NCBI RefSeq assembly: GCF_001039355.2
Contig: NW_019774848.1
Span: 248,611-310,610 of the forward strand
DNA length: 62,000 bases
Reading direction: 5' to 3'
Source: Lingula anatina
Lineage: Eukaryota; Brachiopoda; Lingulata; Lingulida; Lingulidae
Made by a program: the position numbers and the translations under genes. This document shows, one piece after another, positions 41,398-54,360 of this stretch. The notes under the pieces were generated by a model. The model saw only the letters and a list, made by a program, of their open reading frames with translations. It did no database searches and was not told where the DNA came from. Numbering within the stretch: position 1 is the stretch's first letter; each line of letters starts with the position of its first letter.

Positions 41398-44300
41398 TCA
41401 TGCATGCATGCACATGCCTATAAATACAAGGACTTACTATTTCTGAGAAATGCAAGTATCAAGATCATGCAACTCTATAATGATGTTCCAAAAGCATAAA
41501 TACAACACTCAAATTTTTGGATTTGCAGATGTATCCAAAAGTCTTTCAGCTCTATAATCATTTGTCTGTAAGTAGTCTACAGGTAACATTTCCAAGTTTG
41601 GTGCCAGTGATCTACTGTGAAATACTCACTGTATTATCTTTTATCTGCTCCATCAACTCATCTCTAACTTTTTCTAAATCTTGAACTTTATTTCTGAAGA
41701 GAAACAATAAAGGAATACATTGGATATTCATCTACAGTTTGTTTATAATTTGAATTGCAGTGACACCTTTTTATATGATATGATAATCTCAAAAATAACA
41801 AGAAGTCAAATGATTAAACATACTTGTTAGCATTATCCAAACCCACCTTTACAAAATACACATCTCCAGCAAAAGTTTTACTTTCAGAATTATCATGCAG
41901 TGTAATAAATCCAACCTTCTATGAATAATCATATCTATTTAACACTGTATATGCCTCTTACCTCATGGTTTTGTTTTCTGCCTCCAGATGATCAATTTTA
42001 GTCTTCAGTTGTTCTCCATCATACACCTTAGCCAGGGACGGCTCACTCTGCAACACCAACCACATTGTGAACATGTCAATGACTAATATCAACAAAAAAA
42101 TATGTTCTTTCAAATGTGTTATTTTCTTTTAATCATTCTAGTATGGATTTCTAAATTTTCTGAAAAAAAACTAACAAACTACAAAACTTATTCTTCATGA
42201 AGGTATTTTGAAAAAAAAAGTTCGGTTCAACCTCAAGTACCTACCTATAACTGGGGGGTCTACAGCCAAATTACATGTACTCCACAGAGAGAAGCATAAC
42301 AGAGATAGAAGGTCAAAAGTTCAGGGGTCAGAGTTCAAGATTGGAAAGTTCTATGACAGAGGGTGTAATTCTAGCATTTTTGTCATACTCTTTAAACATA
42401 AGTAAATGAAAAAATAAGCACAAAATTATAAAAGACAAAAGTGAGGCTAGGTGAGCTATAAACAAAAAGTAGATTTTAATTAAAAAGAAAGCAGAAAAGA
42501 AACTAATAAGTGTGAATCTGAAAAGGAAAATTAACAAATCTCCCTGTGATAATCATCAAATACTTTGTATAAGAATTTGGAAATTAAATGAAAATCATGG
42601 TTCACTAAAAAAAGAATGTTTGTTTATTGCTGTTGCTGTATACATGTATATCCAGAAATATCTATATTTCTATGTTATGCACTATGAGGAAAGCACATGC
42701 ATTATATTATTGGAAACAGAAAACTCTGTCTGTCTCTCTTTATATAAAATGGTTATTTCACAAGCTAAATATTCATGGTAAATAACTTACTGTTTTAGAT
42801 AGAATATTTTTCTGCATCTCCAAGAGTTGGATAACTTGCTGGTTTTCAGCTCTCTCCTGAAGAAGTCTTCTGTTTTCTTCTTGGAGTCTAAAACAAATAA
42901 GGCAAAATGTTACACAAGAAAAAATTACTATACAGAAGAAACTATTCTTGTTTTATCTGACTGTGAACTGACCTCTGTATCTCCAACCCCCTACTGAACT
43001 CTGATCTGGCTACTGACCTCTGTATCTCCCCCCCACCCACCCCACCAGTTACTGACCTCTGTATCTCCCCCACCCCCACCAGTTACTGACCTCTGTATCT
43101 CCCCCACCCCCACCAGTTACTGACCTCTGTATCTCCCCCACCCCCACCAGTTACNNNNNNNNNNNNNNNNNNNNNNNNNACCAGTTACTGACCTCTGTAT
43201 CTACCCCCACCCCACCCCACCAGTTACTGACCTCTGTATTTCCCCACCCCCACCCCACCAGCTACTGACCTCTGTATCTCCCCCACCCCCACCCCCACCA
43301 GTTACTGACCTCTGTATCTCCCCCACCCCCACCCCCACCAGTTACTGACCTCTGTATCTCCTCCCTGGCTTCCACCAGATCCTGATACTGAGCATGACGC
43401 TGGTGCTGGTCTACTTTCAACATGGAACTCTGAAAGATGGGCGGTATTAGTAAAACATTTAGATTTAATAAAATTGTCAGAATGCTTTACTATTATCATG
43501 ACCAGCAAGTTTTGCTATCAAAACCATGACAATGCTCTGATGCAATGTCACAATTTTGAAGACTGACTTTTTTAGAGCTTGTTGTAGACCTTATGTACAA
43601 AGCGTATTCCCAGTACTTACATGTATAGGTTATATATAAGCTGCACCTGGGTTATAAACTCTGTGTATTTTTTGTGCTTTTAGGCTGTGAATTACTTTTA
43701 TTTGTTTATGTTGCCACACATTCACGGAAATATACTACTACTACTACTAGAAATCAAATTCCAGGCAACCAAATTTCATTTAAACGTCCCATATTCCTCT
43801 CCTACCTAAGTTTTAACCAGACCCTATGGTCATCACCCATGTTACCTGTTCCTCCATGGCCTGCAATTTATCCACATACATCTGGAGCTCCGCATCCTTC
43901 CTGCTGGTGGAAGCTGTCAGTCTCTCACAGGTCGTCCTCCAGGACTCTAACTCCTGCTGCTGGGATGTCAAACTCTCCTTCAACTCAGAGTTCAACCTCT
44001 GAAGTTTCTGAAATCATTTGTCATTGAGACTTGTAGTAAGAAATATCAAAGCATGGTTCTTCAGTTAAAATATGGACATTTTTTCTAACAACTTTAGTTG
44101 ACATAGCTTGAGAAAAAGCATAGAACTTGGATCAAATTTTGATTTAAAGCTGACCTTTTCTGGACAAAAAGGTGGTCTTTCATCCCCACCGAGCCTTCCT
44201 GTTTGAACAGTGAATTGTTTTTAAGTTATCAATTTTTTCTTCAAGTTCTGTTTGAAAGTAAAATACTTACAGCTTCAAGCTCACTGCATTTAATTTCAAT

Positions 44301-47300
44301 CTGATTTTTTTCAGACTTGGCCTTTCTTAGATCATCCTGCAAATGAGAGAGTCAGTTATGATGACTAATGTTTAAAAAAACTATTATAATTTGTAGACAT
44401 AAAATTGTTTAATATAAACTTATTTCTTGTCTTTTGGTCAAGGGTCAGTTTACAAATAATCCCAGGGTGACAAGCCAAGGACATGACCTTCAAATGGCAT
44501 TCTGGTTTTTGACCATAATTTTTTACACACAAAAAATAAAATTTCAACCCAATTACCCTCAATTTCTGGTTAAATTTGTCCACCTCTTCTTTATCCTTCA
44601 GTGTTTCCTTCTTCATATCTTCTATTTGCTGTCAGTAAATATGGTAAACAGGATTATATCTTTAACCATTCACATGTAGAAAAATGGCTAGAAATAACCA
44701 CAAATATGAATTCAATGTAACAGATCCAATTAACTTTTTCTTTTTTTCACACTGACTTTTGTATCCCATTATTCATCTTCACTATCAGTTCATATAAAAG
44801 AACAAGCACCATACTCTACCTGTCTAAGAGCCTCCACCTCCTTCTCCAGTGCCGTGTTTTCATGCTGTAGGAGCTGCTGCTGCTGTACAGCATACTGCTT
44901 GGCTGTTTCCATAGCAACCACTTGTTCCTGAGCCTGTTCTGATGCAGCTTTGGTTGCAGACAGCTGGCTTGAGAGATCCTTACTCACCTGAACAATTGGA
45001 TTAATAGCAATACAAGCAATCCAGTCAAGAATAACACATTTTCAGTTATTTTTTCATAACAATGCAAACATGTCAGCCCAGTGCTGTTATACTCAATATT
45101 TAATCAAAACACATAATAATCCTTAATCCTTGTTCTTCCAGCACTTTACCTTTCTTACTGCCTCCATTTCCTCCTCTAGCCTTCTGTTGTCCTCCATCTT
45201 TCTGTCTACCTGTAGTTTCACCTGGGCAATCTCTGCATGAAGCTCATTCAACTGCTCTTCTGCTGCAAGTTTGGTCTGAAACAACAGGTACACACACTGC
45301 CATCAAAAGATAAAATGACACAGTAAGAATACAATTGTTATCACTGACTAACTGTAATTCTTAAAGGAAATTTAAAGCAGGAAACAATTAGCAAGACATT
45401 CTACTTAGAATCAAAGTTAATAAAACTGAGGGTTGGTTCTATGAAAGTTCCCCACTGCCACCCACCCATCCCCAAAAAAGTATCGAACACTTCCAGTATA
45501 CTATCTAAAAATTCCTGTTTTGCTACAATTAACAGACTCTATGTTTAATCTGAGGGAGTCCTGCTGAGTGTACTCCTGACCTTGAACAGGTGCTCCTTGT
45601 CATGTGCCAGTTGCTGGAGTTTCTGGTGAAGGTCCAGTTTCTCCTGGAAATACCTCTCCTTGTCTACTGCAGTACTGGCCAGCTTGGACTTGAGGTCAGC
45701 TAGCATGTCCTGAGTGGTGTCCAGTTGGTGGACAAGACCCTGGTTCTCCTAAAATATACACACATAATGACAGACAGAGAAATGGTGAAGAATAATAACT
45801 AATAAGTTTATTGAAAAGACTTTCAAAGAAGCTAAGTGTTGAAAGCAGCTTATGATTTTTTCTTTTTAAAGTCATGTCTGGAAGTGTAATCAGAGAAACT
45901 CTTTAATCTTTCTCTAGTGCAGATGTAACAGGTATGCAGTGTATTCAGTCAAGATGTACTAGTAATGTAGACAGGTAATTGGTCTGAAATGTTTCCAGGT
46001 CTCACCTCACTCAAACTCTGTAAACTCTCCACCAGCTTGCTGTTCTCTTCCTTCAGCTGCTCATTAGACATCTTCACGTCTGAGATCTGCTCAGAGACAC
46101 TCTTCACTTGTGCTCTCAGGGTATAATTTTCCTGAATGACAAGATAAAAAATTAGTCCATTTAATTCATAGAAATATTGGAAACTATTTACATTACTCAC
46201 CTAAAGGGATAATAACTCTTCATTTTGGCCAAAAAATGAATTTTCCTGGTCTAAACAACAATTTTCCCATACTTACCAATGGTTAATAAATCCATTTTTA
46301 CATTCAAAGTTAGTCCCTGTTTTTTTTCTAAAAAGTTTGCTTTTTTGTTATAATCTCTTAAGAAATTATAACAGAGTATAGCCATCAATGGAGGACACGT
46401 GGTCTAAAGACAAGCTCAGATATCAGAATAATAGCTATAACTGCCGTTTTTGTGGTAAAACAGAATATATTATATTTCTATGAGTTGTTCACAATGTTTT
46501 TATTGTGAAATATAGATCTCATACGAAGAGTTATTATCTCTTTAACTTCACAAATACCTTCTATAGATAACACCACCATCATAATAATTAACCAACTTGT
46601 TTCCCAGACCATCTGCGGTCATCCACCACATTTGAAGTATATTCATATACACAAGCACTCATAACTGCTCTTTTACACAGAGACATAATAAATAACTAAA
46701 AGATAGATGGTGCCACTATCTCACCTCCTTCAAAGCCCCTAATTCCTGTCGCTGGTCCTGGACTTCATTTTCCAATGTTTCATTTCTGCTCCTTGCAATA
46801 TCAGCAGATTCCTTCAGAGCAGACATCTCTTTTATCATCGTATCCTTGGCCTTAAACACAACTATTTGTTTTATTCTAACATGTTTAACAAAAGCAGCTT
46901 TTCTATCTGCCAACTGACTAAATTTGTATATACTAAAACATATGTTCACTAATGTTGTATTGTTATGCTATACCCTTCTTAAATCAATATGCAGAGCAAC
47001 AACTTGCAATCAATTTGGTAAACAATGAAAAAAGATTTTCCTAAAGAGGAATATGGGACATTCAAAGACAAACTTGCCAATAAATTTAACACAATAATTA
47101 AGTCAAAAGAAAATATTCAAAGAAAGCTTTAACAAGGCAGCAAAGCTGTCAAATGTACAGACATAAATCAGAAAATAAAGATGCTAGCCAATGAAAAAAA
47201 TGAAGATTTCAAAAAAGAAAAAAAAAACTGATATGCTAAAAAAGCTCCATACCTTAGCCAGTTGTGAGTTCTCCTCCTCCAACATGACCAGAGCACCTGA

Positions 47301-50300
47301 AGTTTTATCCAGCACCTCCTTCCTCTGATGGTGGTCTGACAGCAGCAACTGGTGTTCCGTTTTCACAGACTGCAGTTCCACTTCCAATGACTCAAGTCTG
47401 CAAGACAAATCACATTATTTTCTTTAATATTATCTTAGTAAGACAAATATCTTAGTAAGGCTATACAAGTTCCTTGTCAAAAATTAATTTGTTTTATGTT
47501 TGCCAAACAGTTAATTTTGCCACTTAATGTAACAATTATTGCATCTGCCTAAGTTTTAAAGTTACAAATGAATACATGTAGAAGACTGAGATATAACCAG
47601 ACATATCTGACACTCACCTCTTCTTCATCTGCTCTCTCTGTTGGAAGGTCTCCATTCTCAGGTGTATAAGCTTTAAAGTTACATATAAATATATGTAGAA
47701 GACTGAGATCTATATAAACAGACATATCTGACACACTAACTCTCACCTCTCTTTCATCTGCTCTCTCTGCTGGAAGGTCTCCATTCTCAAGTGCTTGTGC
47801 TTTTCTTTTTCTTTTTCTAGTTCACCAATTTTATATTTATAATCCTACGTAGAAGTGTAAAGAAAAATGTTTTTACATTCATTCATGAACAAATATATAC
47901 CCCGGTATATGATTATAAATGGTATTAATTTCTTTAAAAAGAAGAATAAAAATAGTTGCCTCCTTTGCAGATACCAGTATCGTGTTTATGTTGAATTGTT
48001 TTGCCCTACCATATCATCTACATAAACATATTAAGCATGATCAATTATCTAGAAATCCAAGGGGAAGTGCACCTATTATTAAGTTATACCCCCGGTACTT
48101 ACTTTCTCTTTATATTTCAGATCATCAACTTCAAAACTGTTTTCTTTCATGGCACTCTCAGCTTTAGACAACCTTTCAGTCTGAATCTGAAAAACAACAA
48201 TAAAAGAATAAAAGAAAAAAAATTCAGTACATGGTCGACTGGTTTTGTGTCTCCAATCATAAGTTCTCCTTTTAATATATTTTAAATTGCAAATGAAAAG
48301 TCAAAAGTTCTAAGAGACTGATAAGATATTTGAAATTAATTTAATATGGCTTAGTTACCCTCAGTGTCTCCTGTGCTTCCTTCAGTTTCTCCATGAGAAC
48401 TGATCTCCTGTGTTCACTGTCCTGGAGCGCCTCCCTCAGTTCCTGCACTGATTTATCTGCCACGGGTCTTGGCACCCCTCGCCATGGTGACCTCAGCTCA
48501 GCCCTGTGCAGTGGCAACGGGGAGTAGATCTCGTGGGCCGAAGAAGACATGTGGGGGCGTTGATGTGGAGTGGAGGAGAAGGGAGCATCATGGAAGGAAG
48601 TGTGACGACCTGTAGATGACCTTGGAACAGATGACCTTGGCAGTGATCTTGAGTTGGTATATGACCTTGACCCTGTGTCCTCATTTAGCATTGAGCTGGT
48701 TAATACTGAAGATCTATGTTTTAATCCATTGCTGAAAATATACAAAGGAGTTATAAATATAAAGGCAATCACAATTCTAGAGTGGTCCCTATTTGTATCT
48801 AAGTATACCTGTAGGTGGCAATTAAACAATCAGCTAACAGTCATTGTTAGTGGGCCTCCCATATTTTATATCATGAACCACATGAGTTCCACTGCGGTAA
48901 TTACCGGTAAGGTATTTGTGGATGAAGAAATGTTCTTAACATCATATTGGACATTGTAAATTTACTCTTATGAAGCAACAATTTGATTTTAACATATTAA
49001 AGGTAAGTGTCTCAACAGAAATTACACTCATCAGAAGCTGCACACCAAACTTTTGCCAGTTCTAAAGGGACTTTGGCTTCGTTCACATGGAAAGTCTATT
49101 TTCTAAAAATCTATTTTCTATTCGCGGTATATCTTGTGATCACGGTCTGTGCCCTGAATATCCCGCGGCGTAATTACTGGCAGCGCGAGCCAGTTACCAT
49201 AAGTTACTATAAGTAACTGGCTCGCAATGCCAGTAATTACGCAGTGGGATATTCAGGGCATAGACCGTGATCATAAAATACCGCGAATAGAAAATGGATT
49301 TTTAGAAAATAGACATTCCATGTGAACGAAGCCTTTATTTGGCAAAAGACAGTATAATTCATTTGGCTATTTTTCATTTATTTATAACTGCATGGTTGTA
49401 GTATTTGTCATTAAAAGGTTCAAGCAGAAACTTTGTCCTCTAAAAGGGTGGCATATTGAAGACACAAATCTAGTTAAAATCATTCCTAACTGAGATATTT
49501 ACCTGTCCCTTAGTGACTGTGAACTAACTGTTAACTAGCTGAGATATTTACCTTATTCCACTGTCTGTATCCTGGCTATCTCTACCTGTTCTGGACCTGT
49601 ACCTGTCCCTTAGTGACTGCTGCAACATGTCCAGTTCTTCCTCTTTCTCCTGTCTCAGCTCTTGCTCTCTCTGCAATAACAGAATGTGGAAAAATATTAT
49701 TATATTAAAAACATAAATCATATTAGTTATTGTAATTATTAAATAGATATTTTTAATCTAGTAAGAATTGCAAAGTGGTCTTATTATTTCCATTTCTGAT
49801 CTGTTACTATCTAAAACTACTAGAAACCACAGCTGTCAGAGTACACACCCATATTTATCTGCTTTAACAAGCCAAATTATTTACAATCAGCCAAAAGTTT
49901 AAACATACATGCTGTACTACTCCAATTTTCTACTAGACTTAAAACTGACAGTGTTACATATGTCACAATACTGCTCCACAATACATGTATTAATGCAGGG
50001 TGTATTCTTACCTGTGCCTATTTAAATGTCTCAAACAACACATCTTGGTATCCATAAATTCATGAAAACTTATAAGCTACATGTATAAAGCTGGATTTCC
50101 TTTCCTATATTGTACCATTGGTGTGTAATGAGCAAGCTATTTAGACTGAGAGGCCCTCATATCACACCTGGACACATTTGAAAGGCTGTATTATTCTAAT
50201 AGACATGTAACAATTCTTTCCTCTGCTATTTGTTCTATGTCTAGGCTTAGTTGGGAAAGCAAATAGAGGTGAATACCTGTCAAAACATCCTTAATTCAAT

Positions 50301-52475
50301 AGCACAGGGACTTCACAGACAATGTAGGGGCAGTAAAAACCAACAAATGTGCCACAATGGAGATATACAGATATCAGTTACTGGTTCTTACACTGCTTTC
50401 TCCAAGGCTCATATGAAGGCAACACTAGGAAATTAAAGATGGACACAATCCATCTGTATATTTTCAAAATTTCTTTACATCAAATTTGCAAATTAATTCA
50501 TTTTTTTTTTACAAGTAGTTTTGATGCCATTTTGACACTACAGCATGAATGTCACAGAAATAAAAATATTATATGTATACAGGTATAATGGTGAACACTT
50601 GATATACCTGGATGTAATTATTAAGTTAACTTCACCTGGAGAACCACTGGGGGTGGCCTCAATGTACAACATGTACTGTACCTACTCAGTCAGGTAACAA
50701 TAGACTGAATACGAATCAGTTATTAGCTGGAGCTGAATGATCAACTGTCTAGCATATGGGTTTGAAAAGAAATTTACCTGTCATCCAAAGGCTCTTTCGT
50801 TAGAGATTTAATCTACAACTGCCGTTATACTTACTGCTTTCAAAAGTTTACACACCCAATGTGATTTGAATTTTTTCAAAGCCCATTATTTCCTACTTAT
50901 ATCTTAAAGTATTTGTCTACACATAACTCTGTGACCCTACAAACACTTGATGTTTGCCATAACAGTCTTAAGCTCCCCATACACAGTGAATACATGCAGG
51001 TGCCCCTGATCACGACGAGAAACCAATAACTTTTACACTTACTCACTGGCTTGGATTTGTTAGCTTTAAAACACTGCTATCAATCTACAATTTGATTACA
51101 TTTATATCTCACCTTGTCTGGCAGGTAGATAACCACTGTTAACCGTTGTCTTGTTACTCCACTCTGATTGCATTTAACTGCCACTCAACAGTTTTTTAAT
51201 ATCAAGGTGTGCAAATTCAAACTTCATTGCAAATTGGCTCCTTTATGTAATTGCAATACAGCAGTTTTATTGGATTACCTGTCTGACAAATCTAATCCCA
51301 TTCACGTATAACATTTACCAGAAAGCTTGTGTTTGCATTACTTTTATTTCTGCATAAAATTGAATCATGCAGTTGTTTTCTTTTTGTTCCATGTTTGAAC
51401 ACAATTTGCTTTCTGCTACAGCAGCCTCATTGAGTGTAACAAAATCACAAAGAAATGAAATGCATGCCTGTTGGTAAACTCAGAATGGCTTTGTGAATAA
51501 GAAATATACACTAATCCTTTCATTCGGTGATTAGTTTTAATGAACTATTTATTCTGCTTTTATCCATGCAACAAGGTGTAAATAAATCCTGCAAAGTTTG
51601 AAACCAGAAGACATTCTTTATTATACAATGTCCTCTGTTACATACACCACATACTAAATGTCTTAACATTTCTTTACTCTATAATATCCAAATGTGCTCA
51701 GGTCAAGGGTTAAAGGGGAAAGGGCAAAGAAACCACATGGTGAAGAATGAATGAATCCAAAGTAAACATGCTCAGTTGACATGCATATAAATATGTAGAG
51801 ATAAATAACAAATTTGTCATAAATCAAAGCACAGCAATGATAAAACACAAAACTCAGATACTAACTTCAATATTTTCCAACACCCAAGACCACTGCCAGT
51901 TATAAATATATATACATGTAAACAGCTTTAACAGGTGTCATTCTATGCTATGACTGCCATATCTGCATGTACATGGTACATGTATAACAACTGTTAGAAT
52001 CTTAATGATACTAGTACAATGTACCTATAGCCAGGACTGTTATTTACTCAGAAGTTAGAACATAGGTTTCAACTACTTTTATGTTTAAAGTTAACTTTAA
52101 AAATAAATGAGAAAACTGATTTGTATGATAGCTTCTCAAACTTCTACTCTATGATTTTCTTTTTACAATCTGCCACTGAAAATGTAAAATCTTCCAAGTA
52201 TTGCATTTTAACATTACAGCGTAGGCACATACAGTATAAACTAATAGTTTACAATATACCATTAGCAGATAGTAGTCATATGCTCATACACTGTAAAATT
52301 CACTTACCAATAACTGATCCCTGAGAAATCCTATGTCTTCAGTGGTGAACTGCTGGCACAGTGTAACTGGCTCCGAGTATGTTCGAACATGTGGAGGGCG
52401 TTCATACGGAGGAGCTGGTGGCTCTCCATGAAAGCTGTGATACATGACTGGGGCCTCACTATTATCTTCATACAT
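30162..52475 (-). CDS. Large coiled-coil protein of unknown name, 31 coding exons
   Basis: Coding exons (minus, 5' to 3'): 52475..52308, 49670..49552, 48731..48359, 48186..48103, 47844..47747, 47397..47253, 46850..46725, 46131..46006, 45748..45581, 45275..45150, 44987..44820, 44628..44557, 44336..44271, 44007..43846, 43429..43350, 42887..42791, 42047..41962, 41693..41630, 41238..41069, 40731..40607, 40093..39928, 39510..39384, 38729..38679, 35641..35600, 34744..34599, 34354..34256, 34064..33966, 32694..32633, 32361..32032, 31856..31136, 30309..30162. All phases agree and give 1,537 residues. Residues 1-180 are Ser/Pro/Arg-rich and likely disordered (MYEDNSEAPVMYHSF start); about 180-1248 is nearly continuous heptad coiled coil; the last 289 residues are low-complexity, with a 10-residue repeat and a basic tail (SKTKKKKAA). 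Such a rod suggests a centrosomal, Golgi or cytoskeletal scaffold, which is inference. Many exons are multiples of 42 nt or other multiples of 3, as in repeated rods. The second copy of exons 20-23 (35952-38002) is left out as an assembly artefact. Confidence 0.75.
30542..30755. mobile_element. MITE with 3-bp TTA target duplication (PIF/Harbinger-like)
   Basis: Inverted ends GACTGCATTCCCAC (30542) and GTGGGAATGGGGTC (ending 30755), extended by AGATCGATC on both arms. TTA flanks both sides (30539-30541 and 30756-30758). The 214-bp length, lack of coding capacity and TTA duplication fit a Harbinger-type MITE. It lies in the last intron of the coiled-coil gene. Confidence 0.75.
31590..31805 (-). 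repeat. 30-bp coding repeat (10-residue PENTGSGQxH units)
   Basis: About seven tandem copies inside exon 31856..31136. Each encodes a variant of HPENTGSGQ, with changes such as SVQ, LENTG and PENMG. The unit length is a multiple of three, so copy number can change without breaking the frame. Confidence 0.9.
32734..33950. other. Long intron of the coiled-coil gene
   Basis: AT-rich intron between the exons ending at 33966 and starting at 32694. It contains a single N at 33004, probably a contig join. No exon or repeat with clear ends is visible. Confidence 0.5.
35275..35316. other. 454 paired-end linker with loxP core left in the assembly
   Basis: A 42-bp stretch that, as I recall it, equals the 454 Titanium mate-pair linker. 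Its core (35279-35312) is a complete loxP site: two 13-bp inverted arms (ATAACTTCGTATA) around the spacer GCATACAT. A lone N follows at 35318. It lies in an intron of the coiled-coil gene. It is a sequencing artefact and not biology. Confidence 0.95.
38297..38364. repeat. GT microsatellite ending at an N
   Basis: About 34 GT units interrupted near the start, followed by N at 38365. It is the assembly break at the end of the left copy of the duplicated block. Confidence 0.9.
41026..41064. repeat. GT microsatellite downstream of a coiled-coil exon
   Basis: GT repeat directly beside the exon 41238..41069; in the minus-strand transcript it reads AC and starts right after the GTTAAC donor. Confidence 0.9.
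41325..41396. repeat. CA microsatellite upstream of the same exon
   Basis: About 36 CA units. In the minus-strand transcript it reads TG and lies 87 bases before the exon. It is complementary to the repeat at 41026-41064. Confidence 0.9.
42970..43360 (-). repeat. Minisatellite carrying a splice donor (about 10 copies, with N gap)
   Basis: Units of 34-40 bp, each containing (minus strand) GAGATACAGAG|GTCAGTAAC followed by a G-rich tract TGGTGGGGGTGGG. The copy at 43341-43360 is the true end of exon 43429..43350; the other nine lie in the intron. A run of 25 Ns at 43155-43179 interrupts the array, so copy number is uncertain. Confidence 0.85.
47556..47792 (-). repeat. Tandem duplication of an exon end with its splice donor
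   Basis: About 115 bp is present twice (47556-47664 and 47672-47792). It covers the 3' half of exon 47844..47747, its donor and the first intron bases. The intronic copy keeps the donor AAGAG|GTGAGTG (ending at 47618) but lacks an obvious acceptor, so it is best read as a pseudo-exon. Confidence 0.75.
49075..49333. mobile_element. Foldback MITE with arms of about 120 bp
   Basis: The first arm starts GGCTTCGTTCACATGGAAAG and the second ends with its complement (CCATGTGAACGAAGCC). The arms match over nearly their whole length, including CGCGGTAT, TGATCACGGTC and CAGTAATTAC, and meet near 49200. No coding capacity. It sits in the intron between coiled-coil exons 49670..49552 and 48731..48359. 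Flanking TTT on both sides may be the target duplication. Confidence 0.85.
49680..52300. other. Largest intron of the coiled-coil gene
   Basis: About 2.6 kb between the first two coding exons. AT-rich, no exon or transposon with clear ends that I can see. The splice sites on both sides are good. Confidence 0.5.
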
Positions 52476-52701
52476 TGTGCTGAGGATAAAGATAGGCAAC
52501 AAATTTATATCTAACTATGGAACATGGACATCATCTTGTTCATATTTACTTTTGCTGCTTGTTGAGGGGGGTTGTATTTACCGACAATGAGATTGAGGAT
52601 ATCATGTCAGCGTAATTCTCACACCGTGTTGACAGAGCAGAGATAGTGGTATGCAATTATATTTACGAGCACTACTACTACAATTTAGTAAGTTCACTTA
52701 C

Positions 52702-53060
52702 GTGTCAGAAGTGTTCAAATTCCAGATAGAGCCAACGTATTCCAAGATACGTAGCTATAAGTCAAATTGAAAGAGAAAATCGGTCATGTTAATGCTATTC
52801 GTTTACAGATGATAAATGCGCTCTTAAATGGTTTGAATTTTACTAATTTTAGATGTAACGAGTAACGTTACAAATTAATTTAACTGTTATTATCCACATT
52901 TTCAGTAGCAATAAACTTTACCTTTAAAATGCAACTGCGTCAAAATAGTTCTAAGAAAAAAATGTTATCTGCGTAGAATATTCAGGGGTCATTTCTAAGT
53001 GGAATTTCACCGAAAAAGTCCTATAAATGTTGAATCGCACGAAGCTTCAACGCACGTACA
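52702..53060 (-). other. 5' non-coding exons and start region of the coiled-coil gene
   Basis: A non-coding exon at 52754..52702 (acceptor TTATAG, donor GTAAGT) precedes the coding start exon, whose acceptor is at 52480. A likely first exon ends at 52922 (TTTTAAAG|GTAAAG) and begins near 53060, beside a GC-rich patch (ACGGCGGCCATG on the plus strand). The transcription start is estimated only. Confidence 0.5.
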
Positions 53061-54360
53061 CGGCGGCCATGTATAAACAACCCTTGATACTAAGCTGACT
53101 GTGCTGCCCTCTGCACAAGACAGGCTGAAGATATTTATTTAATTTCGTTACCGTAATGAGTTTTTAGTCTTACTGTCACCTGCTGTGACCTTCGCGACAA
53201 ACTCGGCTTTGATTCACACAGGTTATCGAGTAAAAAATGAACTTAAACTTCAAACTAGGTAAGGGAGAATACAAAACGCTGATCACCCAAACCCAAAATA
53301 GAGGTGCATTTCACGAGTTCAAGTCTCAAAAATAGAAATTGAATGAATTAGAAGTAGTATATAATTTTTTAAAACTTATATGTGTATAGAGCAAAAATCC
53401 ACAAATGTCCCAATTTTACGCCCACGTGTTTCTGTTTTGTAAGCAAATAAAGCGACGGCCGTTTCAAGTAAAAAAAGTGTAAGAAATAACATACGTTACC
53501 GCTGAATCGCCTAATACAAATTACGACCATAAGTTGAGCGCTGTGGAAATTTGTGCAACCTAAACACTTTCAGAACCCTATAAGTCATTAATAATGGAAA
53601 AGTGAAAGGAAAATACATTTGGTTTGACCAGATCTTGGAAAATAACTTTCAAACTAAAGATCATTTTTCTTTACACTGTCCAGGTAGAAGACTATTTCAA
53701 TAGCAGTAGTTGTCAATTGTATAGAGAGTTGAAAACTGTTTCCTAAAAGCCATCTACCACTGGTCATATTCTTCATGAATTTAAATTTCATTGAAACTTT
53801 CAATTTTTTTAGTGTATTGGTTACAATACCAACTATGCCTCGCATCTTTCGCAAACCACAATGTAACGTATGTTCCACAGCCATAGAAAAGATAAGGGAG
53901 ACGAGTTTAATAAATATAAATAATATATTTTTTCAGTTTTTTCGTAAAATTTATTGAGATGTTTAAAAGTAACTCAGACATCAAAAGTGATAACCTATTA
54001 CACAACAGGATCCACGTATCAAACGTCTTAATCATTTGTATGTAAAGGAATAAAGACCCTAGAAACATCTAACCTAGGACCTCTTTAAACGAAGCCATTT
54101 TCAACACACCTAGCTATAAGTTTTCCAACACAGCAGAGAAATCGTTCAAAATGAGCTTTGCTAACATCTTCTCTGAAAGGTCTACATTTTCTTGCGAATT
54201 TCGACATTTTTTTGGGGAAATATATATAATGTTTGTTTTACCTATAAAAAGTAAGTGACTCATAAAATTGCGTTTTTAAGTCTTTCCATTGAGTCATGAG
54301 TGTAAGAAACGGATCTCACTTTAGAGTCCAAGGGTTTCTATGTCCCTTATCAGCCGCTAT

